Shown in pieces: positions 18,380 to 26,462 of a stretch of 64,000 nt of DNA. The DNA is from an uncultured Microbulbifer sp. (GTDB taxonomy: Bacteria; Pseudomonadota; Gammaproteobacteria; Pseudomonadales; Cellvibrionaceae), in assembly GCF_947498635.1 (NCBI RefSeq), contig NZ_CANMKV010000014.1, positions 40,647 to 104,646 of the forward strand. The letters are read 5' to 3'. How positions within the stretch are numbered: position 1 is the stretch's first letter; each line of letters opens with the position of its first letter. The position numbers and the translations under genes are program-made. The notes below the pieces were generated by a model. That model had not been told where the DNA came from. It saw nothing but the letters and a program-made list of their open reading frames with translations, and searched no databases.

Positions 18380-19372
18380 TCAGGCCGATACCGCTTCCCC
18401 GCGTCGATCCCGGTGCAGAGTGTGCCACAGATTCCACACAGGCTCGACGTCTTCGGGCAAGTGCACACAACCGAGCTCCCTCCAGGGCTGCTCCGTCTGG
18501 TGGAAGTCACTACCCAGCGAGCAGTACAGCGGAGCCTTGTCAGACTCGACCACCACCGACTGCATCAGAGTCCGCAGCTCCCTGGTCTGTGTGGGGTTTT
18601 GCCGGCCGCAAAGCAGCTCTATCGCATCGCCTCCACACTGGTGGAACGCTTGCAGCAAACGCAGTAGCTGGGTCCGGGTAAGTCCATACTTGAGCGGGTG
18701 AGCCAGTACTGCGGAACCTCCGGCAGCATGGATGATCTCGACGGTTTCTTCTAATTGCGGCCAGGCCACCGCCACATCGCCGATTTTGCCGGCCCCCAGG
18801 TAACGCTTAAATGCGCGGGCAGTATCTTCCACGTACCCCGCCTCTACCAGCCAGCGAGCAAAGTGCGGCCGCCCCAGGACAGCATCCCCAGCAAGGGTGC
18901 GCCCCCCCTGCAGAGCTCCGGGAAAACCCCGCTTGTGTAAGCGTTCCGCAATACGCTCTGCCCGCTCCCGGCGCAGCTGTTCGCGCAGAATGATCGCTTC
19001 CCGCAGCCGATCCGATGCGGGATCAACATTCAACCCCACAATATGAACCGGGCGGCGCCCCCAGAGGCTTGAAAGTTCAATACCCGCCAATACAGTGATG
19101 CCCAAGCGGTCACCCTCCATCTGTGCCTCCACCACACCAGCCAAGGTATCATGGTCGGTGAGTGCCATCAGCGTCACACCCTGGGATTTCGCCCTCGACA
19201 CCAGCTGCGTAGGACTTAAAATACCGTCGGATGCGGTGCTGTGGCAGTGCAGGTCGACTAGGTCTGTATTCAGATCTTCTGGCAAGGCTTTCAACAACAG
19301 GCTCTCACTCTCTTTGATGATGGTGGAAAAGTGTGGTGGTGAAAAAGTCGCAGTATCTATTATTTGGAACAA
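18380..19372 (-). CDS. rnm: PHP-domain 5'-3' exoribonuclease, RNase AM (YciV/TrpH family)
   Basis: A PHP metal-dependent phosphoesterase. Motif 1 is DLHCHSTASDGILSP, motif 2 ALTDHDTLAGV, then VLAGIELSS, HPLKYGLTRTQLLRLL and the C-terminal SLGSDFHQTEQPWRELG, which give the tri-metal ligands. E. coli Rnm (YciV) removes 5' nucleotides from short RNAs and matures 5S and other rRNA ends. The start is uncertain: no ATG or GTG lies upstream of the first motif; the longest in-frame start is TTG at 19372, with further TTG codons at 19297 and 19285 closer to the domain. It heads the cluster with yciO, scpA, scpB and rluB. Confidence 0.87.
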   Translation of the reverse strand: MFQIIDTATFSPPHFSTIIKESESLLLKALPEDLNTDLVDLHCHSTASDGILSPTQLVSRAKSQGVTLMALTDHDTLAGVVEAQMEGDRLGITVLAGIELSSLWGRRPVHIVGLNVDPASDRLREAIILREQLRRERAERIAERLHKRGFPGALQGGRTLAGDAVLGRPHFARWLVEAGYVEDTARAFKRYLGAGKIGDVAVAWPQLEETVEIIHAAGGSAVLAHPLKYGLTRTQLLRLLQAFHQCGGDAIELLCGRQNPTQTRELRTLMQSVVVESDKAPLYCSLGSDFHQTEQPWRELGCVHLPEDVEPVWNLWHTLHRDRRGEAVSA

Positions 19373-19564
19373 TTATCCGGTGCAGCTGTCTTAGCCGCAG
19401 CCGGTATTTTCAGGGATAGGGCCCGGACCACAAGTCTGCCTTGGCGGCCACGAGGAACCGGAGTCTGACAGCAGTATTGTCAGCGGGGAAGTTTTTTCAC
19501 CCGAAAGGCCATCACCTAATGACCTCTCAAAAGCTTCCCGCGGGCATTATCACCGGAATTGAGT

Positions 19565-20290
19565 ATGACCGAAACGAATTCAACCACCCCTTCACCCCAG
19601 CAAAAACCCAGGAAGAAAGAGGGCCTGCTTGGCAACCTACTTCTAAATATCGTGATCCCCACACTGGTTCTGACCAAGTTGTCAGGGGATGACTGGCTGG
19701 GCACTAAATGGGCCCTGGTAGTAGCCCTGGCTTTCCCCCTCGGCTACGGTCTCCGCGATTTGATTCGCTCTGGCAAGGTCAATTTCTTCTCCGCCCTGGG
19801 CATTATCAGTATCCTCCTCACCGGGGGCATCAGTCTAATGGAGCTCGACCCGCAATATATCGCCATCAAAGAAGCCGCCATTCCCGGCCTCCTCGGTATT
19901 GCCACCGTCGCCTCACTCTACACTCGCTGGCCACTGGTAAAGACCCTGTTATACAACGACCAGATACTGGACACTGGCAAAATCGCCCAGAGCCTTGCCC
20001 ATAAGGGCAATCAGGGCGCCTTCGAACGCACCCTGCAGCAAGCTTCCTGGATGATTGCCGCATCCTTCTTCCTATCGTCGGTGCTCAACTACATACTGGC
20101 AAAAATCATTTTGCAAAGCCCTCCGGGCACAGCAGCCTTCAATGAGGAGCTGGGTAAAATGACCGCCCTCAGCTACCCGGTGATCGCCCTGCCGGCCACC
20201 ATCATTTTGATGCTGGTGCTGTTTTTCCTGTTCTCCCGTATTGGCAAACTAACCGGGTTGAAACTGGAAGAAGTCATGGTCCCCCAATAA
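19565..20290 (+). CDS. VC0807-type integral membrane protein (intracellular septation protein-like)
   Basis: A 241-residue inner-membrane protein starting at ATG 19565, just after GGAATT. A short polar N-terminus (Ser, Thr, Pro, Gln, Lys) is followed by five or six hydrophobic helices: [67 protein letters not shown], a segment around [17 protein letters not shown], and [19 protein letters not shown]. It resembles the VC0807/YciC-like proteins related to IspZ/YciB. No function is proven. It sits divergent to RNase AM and 38 bp before a YciI gene, an arrangement reminiscent of the yciB-yciA-yciI neighbourhood of enterobacteria. Confidence 0.8.
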   Translation: MTETNSTTPSPQQKPRKKEGLLGNLLLNIVIPTLVLTKLSGDDWLGTKWALVVALAFPLGYGLRDLIRSGKVNFFSALGIISILLTGGISLMELDPQYIAIKEAAIPGLLGIATVASLYTRWPLVKTLLYNDQILDTGKIAQSLAHKGNQGAFERTLQQASWMIAASFFLSSVLNYILAKIILQSPPGTAAFNEELGKMTALSYPVIALPATIILMLVLFFLFSRIGKLTGLKLEEVMVPQ

Positions 20291-20328
20291 CAAGATTTTC
20301 CAATCAACCAACAAGAGCAAGATTCACA

Positions 20329-20628
20329 ATGTGGTACGCAATCATCAGTGAAGATGTTAGCGATAGTCTCCCTTTGCGCAAAAAAGCGCGCCCCGCCCAT
20401 TTGGCCCGAGTCAGTCGTCTGAAGGATGAGGGCCGCCTGTTAGCTGCGGGGCCACACCCGTCGATAGACAGCGAGGAACCCGGCGAGGCTGGCTTTAGTG
20501 GCAGCCTGATTATTGCGGAGTTCCCCTCCATCGAAGAGGCACAAGCCTGGGCTGATAGCGACCCCTATGTCGATGCGGGCGTCTACGCCTCAGTCACCGT
20601 CAAACCGTTCAAGTTAGTACTGCCCTAA
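20329..20628 (+). CDS. yciI: YciI family protein
   Basis: A 99-residue ferredoxin-like dimeric alpha+beta protein of the YCII group: [40 protein letters not shown] and [20 protein letters not shown], ending in [11 protein letters not shown]. The conserved histidine (in RPAHL) and the aspartate-containing turn of the proposed active site are present. The biochemical activity of E. coli YciI is unknown. It lies between the VC0807-like gene and the SH3-anchor gene, with 38 and 29 bp gaps, consistent with one transcript. Confidence 0.92.
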   Translation: MWYAIISEDVSDSLPLRKKARPAHLARVSRLKDEGRLLAAGPHPSIDSEEPGEAGFSGSLIIAEFPSIEEAQAWADSDPYVDAGVYASVTVKPFKLVLP

Positions 20629-20657
20629 TAACAACGCTAAGCAGAAGCTGTATCACA

Positions 20658-21338
20658 ATGAAGAAATTACTGTCAGGCCTGATCGCCGCCACACTGCTCA
20701 ATGTGGTTCCGGCAACGGCGGCCGCCGAGACACGCTATATCACCGACCAACTGCATGTGCCCATGCGATCCGGCAAAGGCACTGGATTTCGCATCCTGCA
20801 CCGTGGTTTGCCCAGCGGCACCCAACTCAGTGTGCTTGAAGATGCTCCGCAAGATGGCTGGACCCGTGTACGTACCACGAACGGCACTGAAGGATGGATA
20901 AGACGCCAATATCTGGTTTCCGAACCGGTGGCAAAGCTGAAACTGGAAGAGGCAACAGCCAATCTAGCCCGCTTCGAAAAAATGGAGGGCAACCTCGGTG
21001 GTGAGGTGCGCCGACTGGAGGAAGAAAACGGGAAACTGAGCAGCTCCCTGGATTCTATCCAACAACAGAATCAGACTCTGGCTGCCGAGCTGAAAACTCT
21101 CAAAGCCCTGTCAGCCGACGCCCTGGCGCTGAACGAGCGCCACCAAAAGCTCCTGCACCAGCACGAACTGCTGAAGCAGGAAAAAACTATGGCGGAGGCC
21201 GAGATCCAACGCCTGTCCGGCAGTGAGTCGCATAAGTGGTACATGTACGGCGCCCTATCCGTCCTGCTGGGAGCCCTGCTCGCAATGATCGCCCCGCATT
21301 TACGCCCGCGTAAACGCCACTCGGAATGGGCCAACTAA
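20658..21338 (+). CDS. SH3-domain/coiled-coil membrane anchor protein (YgiM-like, TIGR04211-type)
   Basis: A 226-residue envelope protein. A signal peptide (MKKLLSGLIAATLLNVVPAT, cut near AAA) leads to a bacterial SH3 domain at about 25-95 (YITDQLHVPMRSGKGTGFRI; GWTRVRTTNGTEGWIRRQYL). A coiled coil of about 100 residues rich in Leu, Glu and Gln follows, and the protein ends with one transmembrane helix (WYMYGALSVLLGALLAMIAP) and a basic tail. The layout matches the 'SH3 and anchor domain' family that includes E. coli YgiM. A cell-wall or division role is suspected for the family but not shown. A GC-rich hairpin follows. Confidence 0.86.
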   Translation: MKKLLSGLIAATLLNVVPATAAAETRYITDQLHVPMRSGKGTGFRILHRGLPSGTQLSVLEDAPQDGWTRVRTTNGTEGWIRRQYLVSEPVAKLKLEEATANLARFEKMEGNLGGEVRRLEEENGKLSSSLDSIQQQNQTLAAELKTLKALSADALALNERHQKLLHQHELLKQEKTMAEAEIQRLSGSESHKWYMYGALSVLLGALLAMIAPHLRPRKRHSEWAN

Positions 21339-21374
21339 TATCGCCTTAAATCCCTGATATCGCATACTATTGAG

Positions 21375-21401
21375 CCTGGGGAGGGGTACTACCCTCCCAG
21401 G
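21375..21401 (+). terminator. GC-rich hairpin after the SH3-anchor gene
   Basis: A ten-pair stem with one bulged G (CCTGGGGAGGG / CCCTCCCAGG) lies in the 125-bp gap before the cyclophilin gene. It lacks a T-run, so termination is only possible. Confidence 0.45.
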
Positions 21402-21463
21402 ACCCACATCCAACACATGGGCAGCAGCGCAGTGGCTCAGCCGTAAAACCTAAAGGACTAAGG

Positions 21464-22057
21464 ATGATGCGAAAATTTTTTGTTTTGCTACTTTGTGCGG
21501 CATTAACACTCCCCGCACTGGCCAAAAACCCACACGTGGAGCTGAAAACCGATTTGGGCATAATTCGTATTGAGCTCTTTGCCAAAGAGGCCCCCGTTAC
21601 CGTAGAGAACTTCCTCGACTACACCGATAGCGGCTTCTATAACGGGATCATCTTCCACCGAATAGTCCCGGGCTTTGTTGTGCAGGGTGGCGGTTTTACC
21701 TTTGACTTTCAGAAAAAGGAGACCCGCGACGCCATCGCCAACGAATCCGCCAATGGCCTGCAGAACCTGCGCGGCACACTCTCCATGGCCAGGACCAACG
21801 ATCCCAACAGCGCCACCTCACAGTTTTTTATCAATCTGGTGGATAACACCCGCCTCGACGCCAAAGAAGACAAACCCGGCTATGCCGTTTTTGGCCGGGT
21901 GATCGATGGTATGGATGTGGTAGAAGAAATAGTGCAAAAGCCCCGCGGTCTCTACCGTCAACATCCCAGCGCCCCCAATGTACCTATTCGCATCCTCGAG
22001 GCAAAACGTATTAACACCGGCGACGATGCCGTCGCCACCAATAGCAAGGGAGAATAA
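21464..22057 (+). CDS. Periplasmic peptidyl-prolyl cis-trans isomerase (cyclophilin type, PpiA-like)
   Basis: A 197-residue cyclophilin with signal peptide MMRKFFVLLLCAALTLPALA, so it should fold proteins in the periplasm. Core motifs are VELKTDLGIIRIELFAKEAP, YNGIIFHRIVPGFVVQGGGF (catalytic arginine in FHRI), the loop around NLRGTLSMARTNDPNSATSQ with FFINL, and FGRVIDGMDVVEEI. It starts at ATG 21464 after AAGGACTAAGG. The next gene, pdxJ, begins 3 bp after the stop, suggesting one operon of four genes. Confidence 0.93.
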   Translation: MMRKFFVLLLCAALTLPALAKNPHVELKTDLGIIRIELFAKEAPVTVENFLDYTDSGFYNGIIFHRIVPGFVVQGGGFTFDFQKKETRDAIANESANGLQNLRGTLSMARTNDPNSATSQFFINLVDNTRLDAKEDKPGYAVFGRVIDGMDVVEEIVQKPRGLYRQHPSAPNVPIRILEAKRINTGDDAVATNSKGE

Positions 22058-22060
22058 GCT

Positions 22061-22819
22061 GTGATCGCTCTCAGCGTTAATCTCAATAAAATCGCCCTGA
22101 TCCGCAATTCCCGTGAAGGTAACTTCCCCGATGTAGTCACCCACGCACGCACCTGCCTGGACGCTGGCGCCCAGGGTATCACCGTGCACCCGCGCCCGGA
22201 TCAGCGCCACATTCGCCCAGGCGACGTGCGCGAGCTGGCCGCCCTATGCGGCAACCGTCACGGCATCGAGTTCAACGTTGAGGGCAACCCCTTTGCCGCA
22301 CACCAGGGCGACTACCCCGGACTGATGGAACTTGTCCTGGAAACCCAACCAGACCAGTGCACCCTGGTACCCGACAACAATGACCAACTGACTTCCGATC
22401 ACGGTTTCAACCTTAAACTGGACGGCCCACGCCTGGTCCCCGTGATTGCCAAATTGAAGGATGCCGGTATCCGCGTCAGCCTGTTTATGGACCCTGACCA
22501 GGAACAAATCAGCCTGGCCAAAGATGTAGGCGCGGACCGTATCGAGCTGTACACCGGTCCCTACGCGGAAGCAGTGGCCAAACAGAGTCCGGAAATGGAA
22601 GATATCTTCAATACCCACTGTGCCGCCGCCGAGCATGCACGCCACCTGGGCCTGGGAGTGAACGCCGGCCATGACCTAAACCTGGTCAACCTACCCCGCT
22701 ACCGTGCACTGCCCGGATTGCAGGAAGTTTCTATCGGCCACGCCCTCACCGTAGACGCCATCGCTATGGGCCTGGAGAATGCGGTCAAAGCCTATTTGGA
22801 CTGCCTCGCTGGCAAATAA
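22061..22819 (+). CDS. pdxJ: Pyridoxine 5'-phosphate synthase PdxJ (Bacteroidetes-like subtype)
   Basis: PdxJ condenses 1-deoxyxylulose 5-phosphate with 3-amino-2-oxopropyl phosphate to form pyridoxine 5'-phosphate. It is a TIM-barrel protein of 252 residues with GTG start at 22061 after AAGGGAGAA. Family segments are SVNLNKIALIRNSR, GAQGITVHPRPDQRHI, TLVPDN, RVSLFMDPDQEQI and GVNAGHDLNLVNL. The substrate loop reads EFNVEGNP where E. coli has the EMAV type; from memory this is the form typical of Bacteroidetes PdxJ. The gene overlaps the next by 1 bp and lies away from the rnc-era-recO context usual for gammaproteobacterial pdxJ, so a second copy may exist elsewhere. Confidence 0.9.
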   Translation: MIALSVNLNKIALIRNSREGNFPDVVTHARTCLDAGAQGITVHPRPDQRHIRPGDVRELAALCGNRHGIEFNVEGNPFAAHQGDYPGLMELVLETQPDQCTLVPDNNDQLTSDHGFNLKLDGPRLVPVIAKLKDAGIRVSLFMDPDQEQISLAKDVGADRIELYTGPYAEAVAKQSPEMEDIFNTHCAAAEHARHLGLGVNAGHDLNLVNLPRYRALPGLQEVSIGHALTVDAIAMGLENAVKAYLDCLAGK

Positions 22820-23688
22820 TGAAAACACTCAATATTATTGGTGCCGGGCGCCTGGGGAAAACGCTCGGGCGCTTGTGGCAGCAGGCTGGCTTTTTTCAAA
22901 TTCAATCCATCCACAATCGCACCATCGACAGCGCACATGCCGCGGTCGAATTTATTGGTGCCGGGCAAGCCACCTCGTCAATCGAGTCCATGGCTGACGC
23001 GAATTGCTGGCTGATCTCCTGTAGCGATGGAGAAATCGAAACAGCAGCTGAGCAGCTGTCCTCGAACTTCCAGCAGCGTGAAGGGGCAATCGCTTTCCAC
23101 TGCAGCGGCGCCCTCAGCTCTAAAGTACTCAAGGCCCTGCATCCAGCCTCTATCGCCAGCGCCCACCCAGTTCACAGCTTTGCCGACCCGCAACGCTCCC
23201 TGGATAGCCTCGGTGGCAGCAGCGTTGCCCTGGAGGGTGACAGCCTCGCCGTGCTGACGTTGACAGAGGCCTTCGCCTCTATAGGGTGTGGAACCCTGGC
23301 TATCAGTGCCGAGCACAAATCTCTCTACCACGCGGGCTCGGTGATCGCGTGCAATTACCTCACCACCCTGATTGATCTCAGCCTGCAAAGCTTCGCCGCT
23401 GCGGGCATCGACCGCGATAGAGCCCTCAGGCTACTCGAACCCATAGTGCTGCAGACCGTGAAGAATACTATGGCTTTGGGCCCGGAGGCCTCGCTCACTG
23501 GCCCAATTGCCCGGGGAGACTTGGAAACAGTAGCAACTCAGGCAAAAAGCCTCACCTCAGCAGACCCGCACTTGGCACACCACTATCGCCAACTGGGTCT
23601 CGCCTGTGTAAAGTTGGCGCGGCGCGGCCAGCTGTCCGATGAGACAGCGGCCAAATTGATCGAACTACTGAGTGAGCCAATGCGGTGA
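22819..23688 (+). CDS. Rossmann-fold DUF2520 protein
   Basis: A 289-residue protein with an N-terminal NAD(P)-binding Rossmann motif (NIIGAGRLGKTLGRLWQQAG) and a second domain of the DUF2520 type (YHAGSVIACNYLTTLIDLSL region; TGPIARGDLETVATQAKSL). The overall plan resembles 6-phosphogluconate or ketopantoate dehydrogenase-like proteins, including HCSGALSS and SAHPVHSFADP. No substrate is known for this family. It shares a 1-bp overlap with pdxJ and a 4-bp overlap with the methyltransferase gene, so it is firmly inside the operon. Confidence 0.85.
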   Translation: MKTLNIIGAGRLGKTLGRLWQQAGFFQIQSIHNRTIDSAHAAVEFIGAGQATSSIESMADANCWLISCSDGEIETAAEQLSSNFQQREGAIAFHCSGALSSKVLKALHPASIASAHPVHSFADPQRSLDSLGGSSVALEGDSLAVLTLTEAFASIGCGTLAISAEHKSLYHAGSVIACNYLTTLIDLSLQSFAAAGIDRDRALRLLEPIVLQTVKNTMALGPEASLTGPIARGDLETVATQAKSLTSADPHLAHHYRQLGLACVKLARRGQLSDETAAKLIELLSEPMR

Positions 23689-24467
23689 AAGACTCCTCTG
23701 AATACCTGGAAAAAAGGGCCTTCTTCGATAGCCTGCTGACCATATACGGGCGCAAACCGGTCCTGGAAGCACTGGAAGATCCAAGCCTCCCTCTGCACAA
23801 ATTGCACCTGGCAAGCAGCAACCGACGCGATCAACTGATCAATCGCATGGAGGCCCTGGCCGAGGAGCGCCAAATAGAAGTTGCCCACTGGGATCGAAAG
23901 GGGCTCTCCCGCATCTCAAAAAATGCCCGCCAGGATCAAGGGGTAGCACTGGACCTCGCCCTGCCCAACTACGGCACTTGCAAAACATTCCTACAGCAGC
24001 GGGAAAGAGGTACCAGCCAACAGGCTTACGAGCTATTGGCACTCGATGGCATTACCAACCCGCAAAACCTCGGTATGATAATCCGTTCCGCGTGTGCCGG
24101 TGGCGTGGACGGTATCATCCTGCCAAGAAAGGGCTGCGCCCAGATCGACCCTCTGGTAATCAAAGCCAGCACCGGCGCCCTGTTTAAAACCCAAATCCTG
24201 CGCTGTGAAACCCTGGCGGATGCCCTGAGAGACTTTCGCGAGTCCGGTGCGCGTATCTGCGGCCTATCCTCCCACGCGCCAAAGACCCTGGCAGAAGTCA
24301 CCGGGGACAGGCCGACTATTTTTGTACTGGGCAATGAAACCCGCGGTGTCAGTGATGCGGTAGCCAAGCAGTGTAATGAATTGCTGCGCATCCCCATGCG
24401 CAACGGTGTGGAGAGTCTCAATGTGGCCGTCACTGCCGCACTGATTAGCTTTCGTAGGGAGCTATAA
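23685..24467 (+). CDS. SpoU/TrmH-family rRNA (ribose-2'-O) methyltransferase, RlmB-like
   Basis: A 260-residue SPOUT methyltransferase with GTG start overlapping the previous stop. An N-terminal substrate-binding domain (IYGRKPVLEALEDPSLPLHK) precedes the knot domain with motif 1 DGITNPQNLGMIIRSA, motif 2 FVLGNETRGVSDAV and motif 3 IPMRNGVESLNVAVTAAL. These motifs give the 2'-O-methylation active site (arginine in IIRSA, glutamate in GNETRG). RlmB methylates G2251 of 23S rRNA, but the substrate here could also be tRNA or another rRNA position. It ends the ppiA-pdxJ-DUF2520 operon. Confidence 0.9.
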   Translation: MKDSSEYLEKRAFFDSLLTIYGRKPVLEALEDPSLPLHKLHLASSNRRDQLINRMEALAEERQIEVAHWDRKGLSRISKNARQDQGVALDLALPNYGTCKTFLQQRERGTSQQAYELLALDGITNPQNLGMIIRSACAGGVDGIILPRKGCAQIDPLVIKASTGALFKTQILRCETLADALRDFRESGARICGLSSHAPKTLAEVTGDRPTIFVLGNETRGVSDAVAKQCNELLRIPMRNGVESLNVAVTAALISFRREL

Positions 24468-24785
24468 CAAGCCGATCAGTCTCTGAGTTTGGAGCAATTA
24501 AAAATAGAAGAGAGCTTATAAATATCGGTAAGAGCCCTTTTTTGTTGTTCTCTCTGGACTTTTCAGACCCACAGGTCAAGTTACCCTATGGTGAGGGCCC
24601 TGGCCTCTGTGATATTTTGTACACTTATTACTATTTAGTGCAATAGAACTTTTAAGCAAAGATTGAATTGAGCGGCCTAGCCTGAACATACCAGGAATTG
24701 GGCGATTTCAGGGTTTAGAGTGGCTGAACTCATAAAGATGTACTTTTGTTCCGCTATTAAGCGTTTTTTATAGATACCCAAATTC
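24468..24785. other. 318-bp gap between the methyltransferase and O-antigen ligase genes
   Basis: No credible gene seen. It is AT-rich, with a weak imperfect stem (CTTA / TAAG region near 24516-24534) followed by GAGCCCTTTTTTG, possibly a poor terminator. The rest should hold the promoter of the next gene, but I cannot assign -10/-35 boxes with confidence. Confidence 0.4.
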
Positions 24786-26015
24786 ATGGTTCGTGCCCTT
24801 AAGACCCTTCATCTCGCAATCCCCCTATTCTTTTTATCAGCCACCACAATCCAAGTTGATGAGCTGTACCGAGCAGTTTTTTTCTGTGCCGTCCTGCCGG
24901 CAACACTGTTTTTGATCTGTAGAGAGCGGAAAAGTTTTTTTACCAATACCCCCAGTGCATTTTGGGTGGGTGCCGCCCTACTTACCTACTTATTTGCAAG
25001 TACCCTCTGGAGCACAGATATCACCAGTAAGGTAGCCATTCGCCACCTACGTTGGCTGATCGGAACCGGTATCTTCATTTGCTGCATGTACATCATAGGG
25101 CGGGATATCTTGGAGAACCGCCGACCATTTAGGCATATCGCCCACGCCATCGTTCTGTTTGCCACGGTCGCCACACTCGCGACCTACATGCTGGATGGGC
25201 TCTACCCCGCACGCCTCACCGGGCCCGGATTCCTCTCTCATGCCATTCAGGGACCCTCTGCACTGATTTCACTCTGGGCGATTGGCTTTATAGATAGAAC
25301 CCCTTTTGATCGTCGCAATGCACTTTTAACGATCACAGCTACTTCGATGTTACTGGCTTATACCCTACTAACCCAGAGCCGGGGCCCTTTAATCACTTTG
25401 ATCGTTGCGATTATCTTATATAGCGCCCTCTACCTACGCTCGCTGTACTCGCTAAAACTCTGGCCGCTGATTATGTTACCCATGGTGACTCTTGGTGCGC
25501 TAATTACCCAGATCGAATGGGCATTTTTCCAGGAACTGCTGGATCGTGGATCCAGCTTCCGCCTGGTAATCTGGAAACACACCCTGAGTGAAGCGAGTAA
25601 TCACTGGCTTTTCGGCGCTGGCGTTGCAACCAACCTTCGAGAAACCAGCGCGGGACTGGCCGTCCTCAATGAGGTTGGTATCAATCCGGAGCACCCACAC
25701 AGCATTATTATTTCCATGTTGTATTACGGCGGGGTAGTAGGCCTGGGGCTTTTCTGTATATTTTCAGGCCTCCTTCTCCGGGGCCTGATCTGTGCTCGAC
25801 TTACCGGCACAGGCATTGCCTGTATGATCTCCCTAATCACCACATTCCTGCTTATGTCCTCCGACGGGTATCGCCTTACATCCGGCCCCTCCCCCATGTG
25901 GTTAACATTTTGGGCTCCCTTTGCCTTAAGCCTGGCGTACATCGCTCACCATGCCTCTAAAAAGCAGCTGGCGGTCAATAGCCCGCCCTATCCACAGGGT
26001 CTCCGCAGCGACTAA
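24786..26015 (+). CDS. O-antigen ligase/polymerase family membrane protein
   Basis: A 409-residue inner-membrane protein with about ten hydrophobic segments. The Wzy_C-type features are visible: LTQSRGPLITLIVAIILYSA with the conserved arginine, RGSSFRLVIWKHTLSEASNH (R...W motif), and the periplasmic HPHSIIISMLYYGGVVG with the catalytic histidine. Family members transfer O-antigen or other polysaccharide from undecaprenyl diphosphate to lipid A core (WaaL) or polymerise repeats (Wzy); sequence alone does not separate these or a protein glycosyltransferase. No glycosyltransferase neighbours are present, so it is an isolated member. The product has a low GC feel compared with the flanking housekeeping genes. 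Confidence 0.85.
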   Translation: MVRALKTLHLAIPLFFLSATTIQVDELYRAVFFCAVLPATLFLICRERKSFFTNTPSAFWVGAALLTYLFASTLWSTDITSKVAIRHLRWLIGTGIFICCMYIIGRDILENRRPFRHIAHAIVLFATVATLATYMLDGLYPARLTGPGFLSHAIQGPSALISLWAIGFIDRTPFDRRNALLTITATSMLLAYTLLTQSRGPLITLIVAIILYSALYLRSLYSLKLWPLIMLPMVTLGALITQIEWAFFQELLDRGSSFRLVIWKHTLSEASNHWLFGAGVATNLRETSAGLAVLNEVGINPEHPHSIIISMLYYGGVVGLGLFCIFSGLLLRGLICARLTGTGIACMISLITTFLLMSSDGYRLTSGPSPMWLTFWAPFALSLAYIAHHASKKQLAVNSPPYPQGLRSD

Positions 26016-26462
26016 AACCTCTGTCGATGACCACACTTCCATTCACCTTCAATGGCGTGGATTAAATCCTCAGGGTACACACCCTTACCGGTTAATACGT
26101 AAGATATTCCGGGGCCGCTCAAAAGGAAAAGTGCGCGAACAGCCCCGGAACTAGGACTAAATGGCCCTGGGTTATCCTCTACCCACAGAATCTGTGGATA
26201 TCTCTGAGGATAACTCCACTATCCCCGCTGCGAAGGCCCATGGTTGCGCCAATGTGACAATCTGAAGAAAAAATGACCACACATGGAAACGCTTAAAAAA
26301 TCAACGAGTTAGGGTTAAGGGTGTAGAGTATTGGGAGGACGGGCGAAGCGGGTGGCTATCCCCAAGGGAAATAGCCACGACTGTGAAAAGTGGAACGCTC
26401 AGTGTGGAAAATCCGACTGTGGGGCGCTGAACACCCCATCAGAAAGCCGTGTAGCTAAACAG
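26016..26462. other. 447-bp intergenic region with two strong inverted repeats
   Basis: No credible gene. TTCCGGGGC (26107-26115) pairs with GCCCCGGAA (26142-26150), a perfect 9-bp stem across 26 bases. GTTATCCTC (26171-26179) pairs with GAGGATAAC (26206-26214) and encloses the perfect palindrome CCACAGA-A-TCTGTGG (26183-26197). The first may end transcription of the ligase gene; neither has a T-run. The region lies between convergent genes (ligase + and guaA -). Confidence 0.6.

Noticed and set aside
26183..26214. DnaA-box-like TGTGGATA and TTATCC sequences suggesting a replication origin
   Set aside because: Only partial matches, no dnaA/dnaN/gyrB or repeated 9-mers nearby; better explained as inverted-repeat structure.
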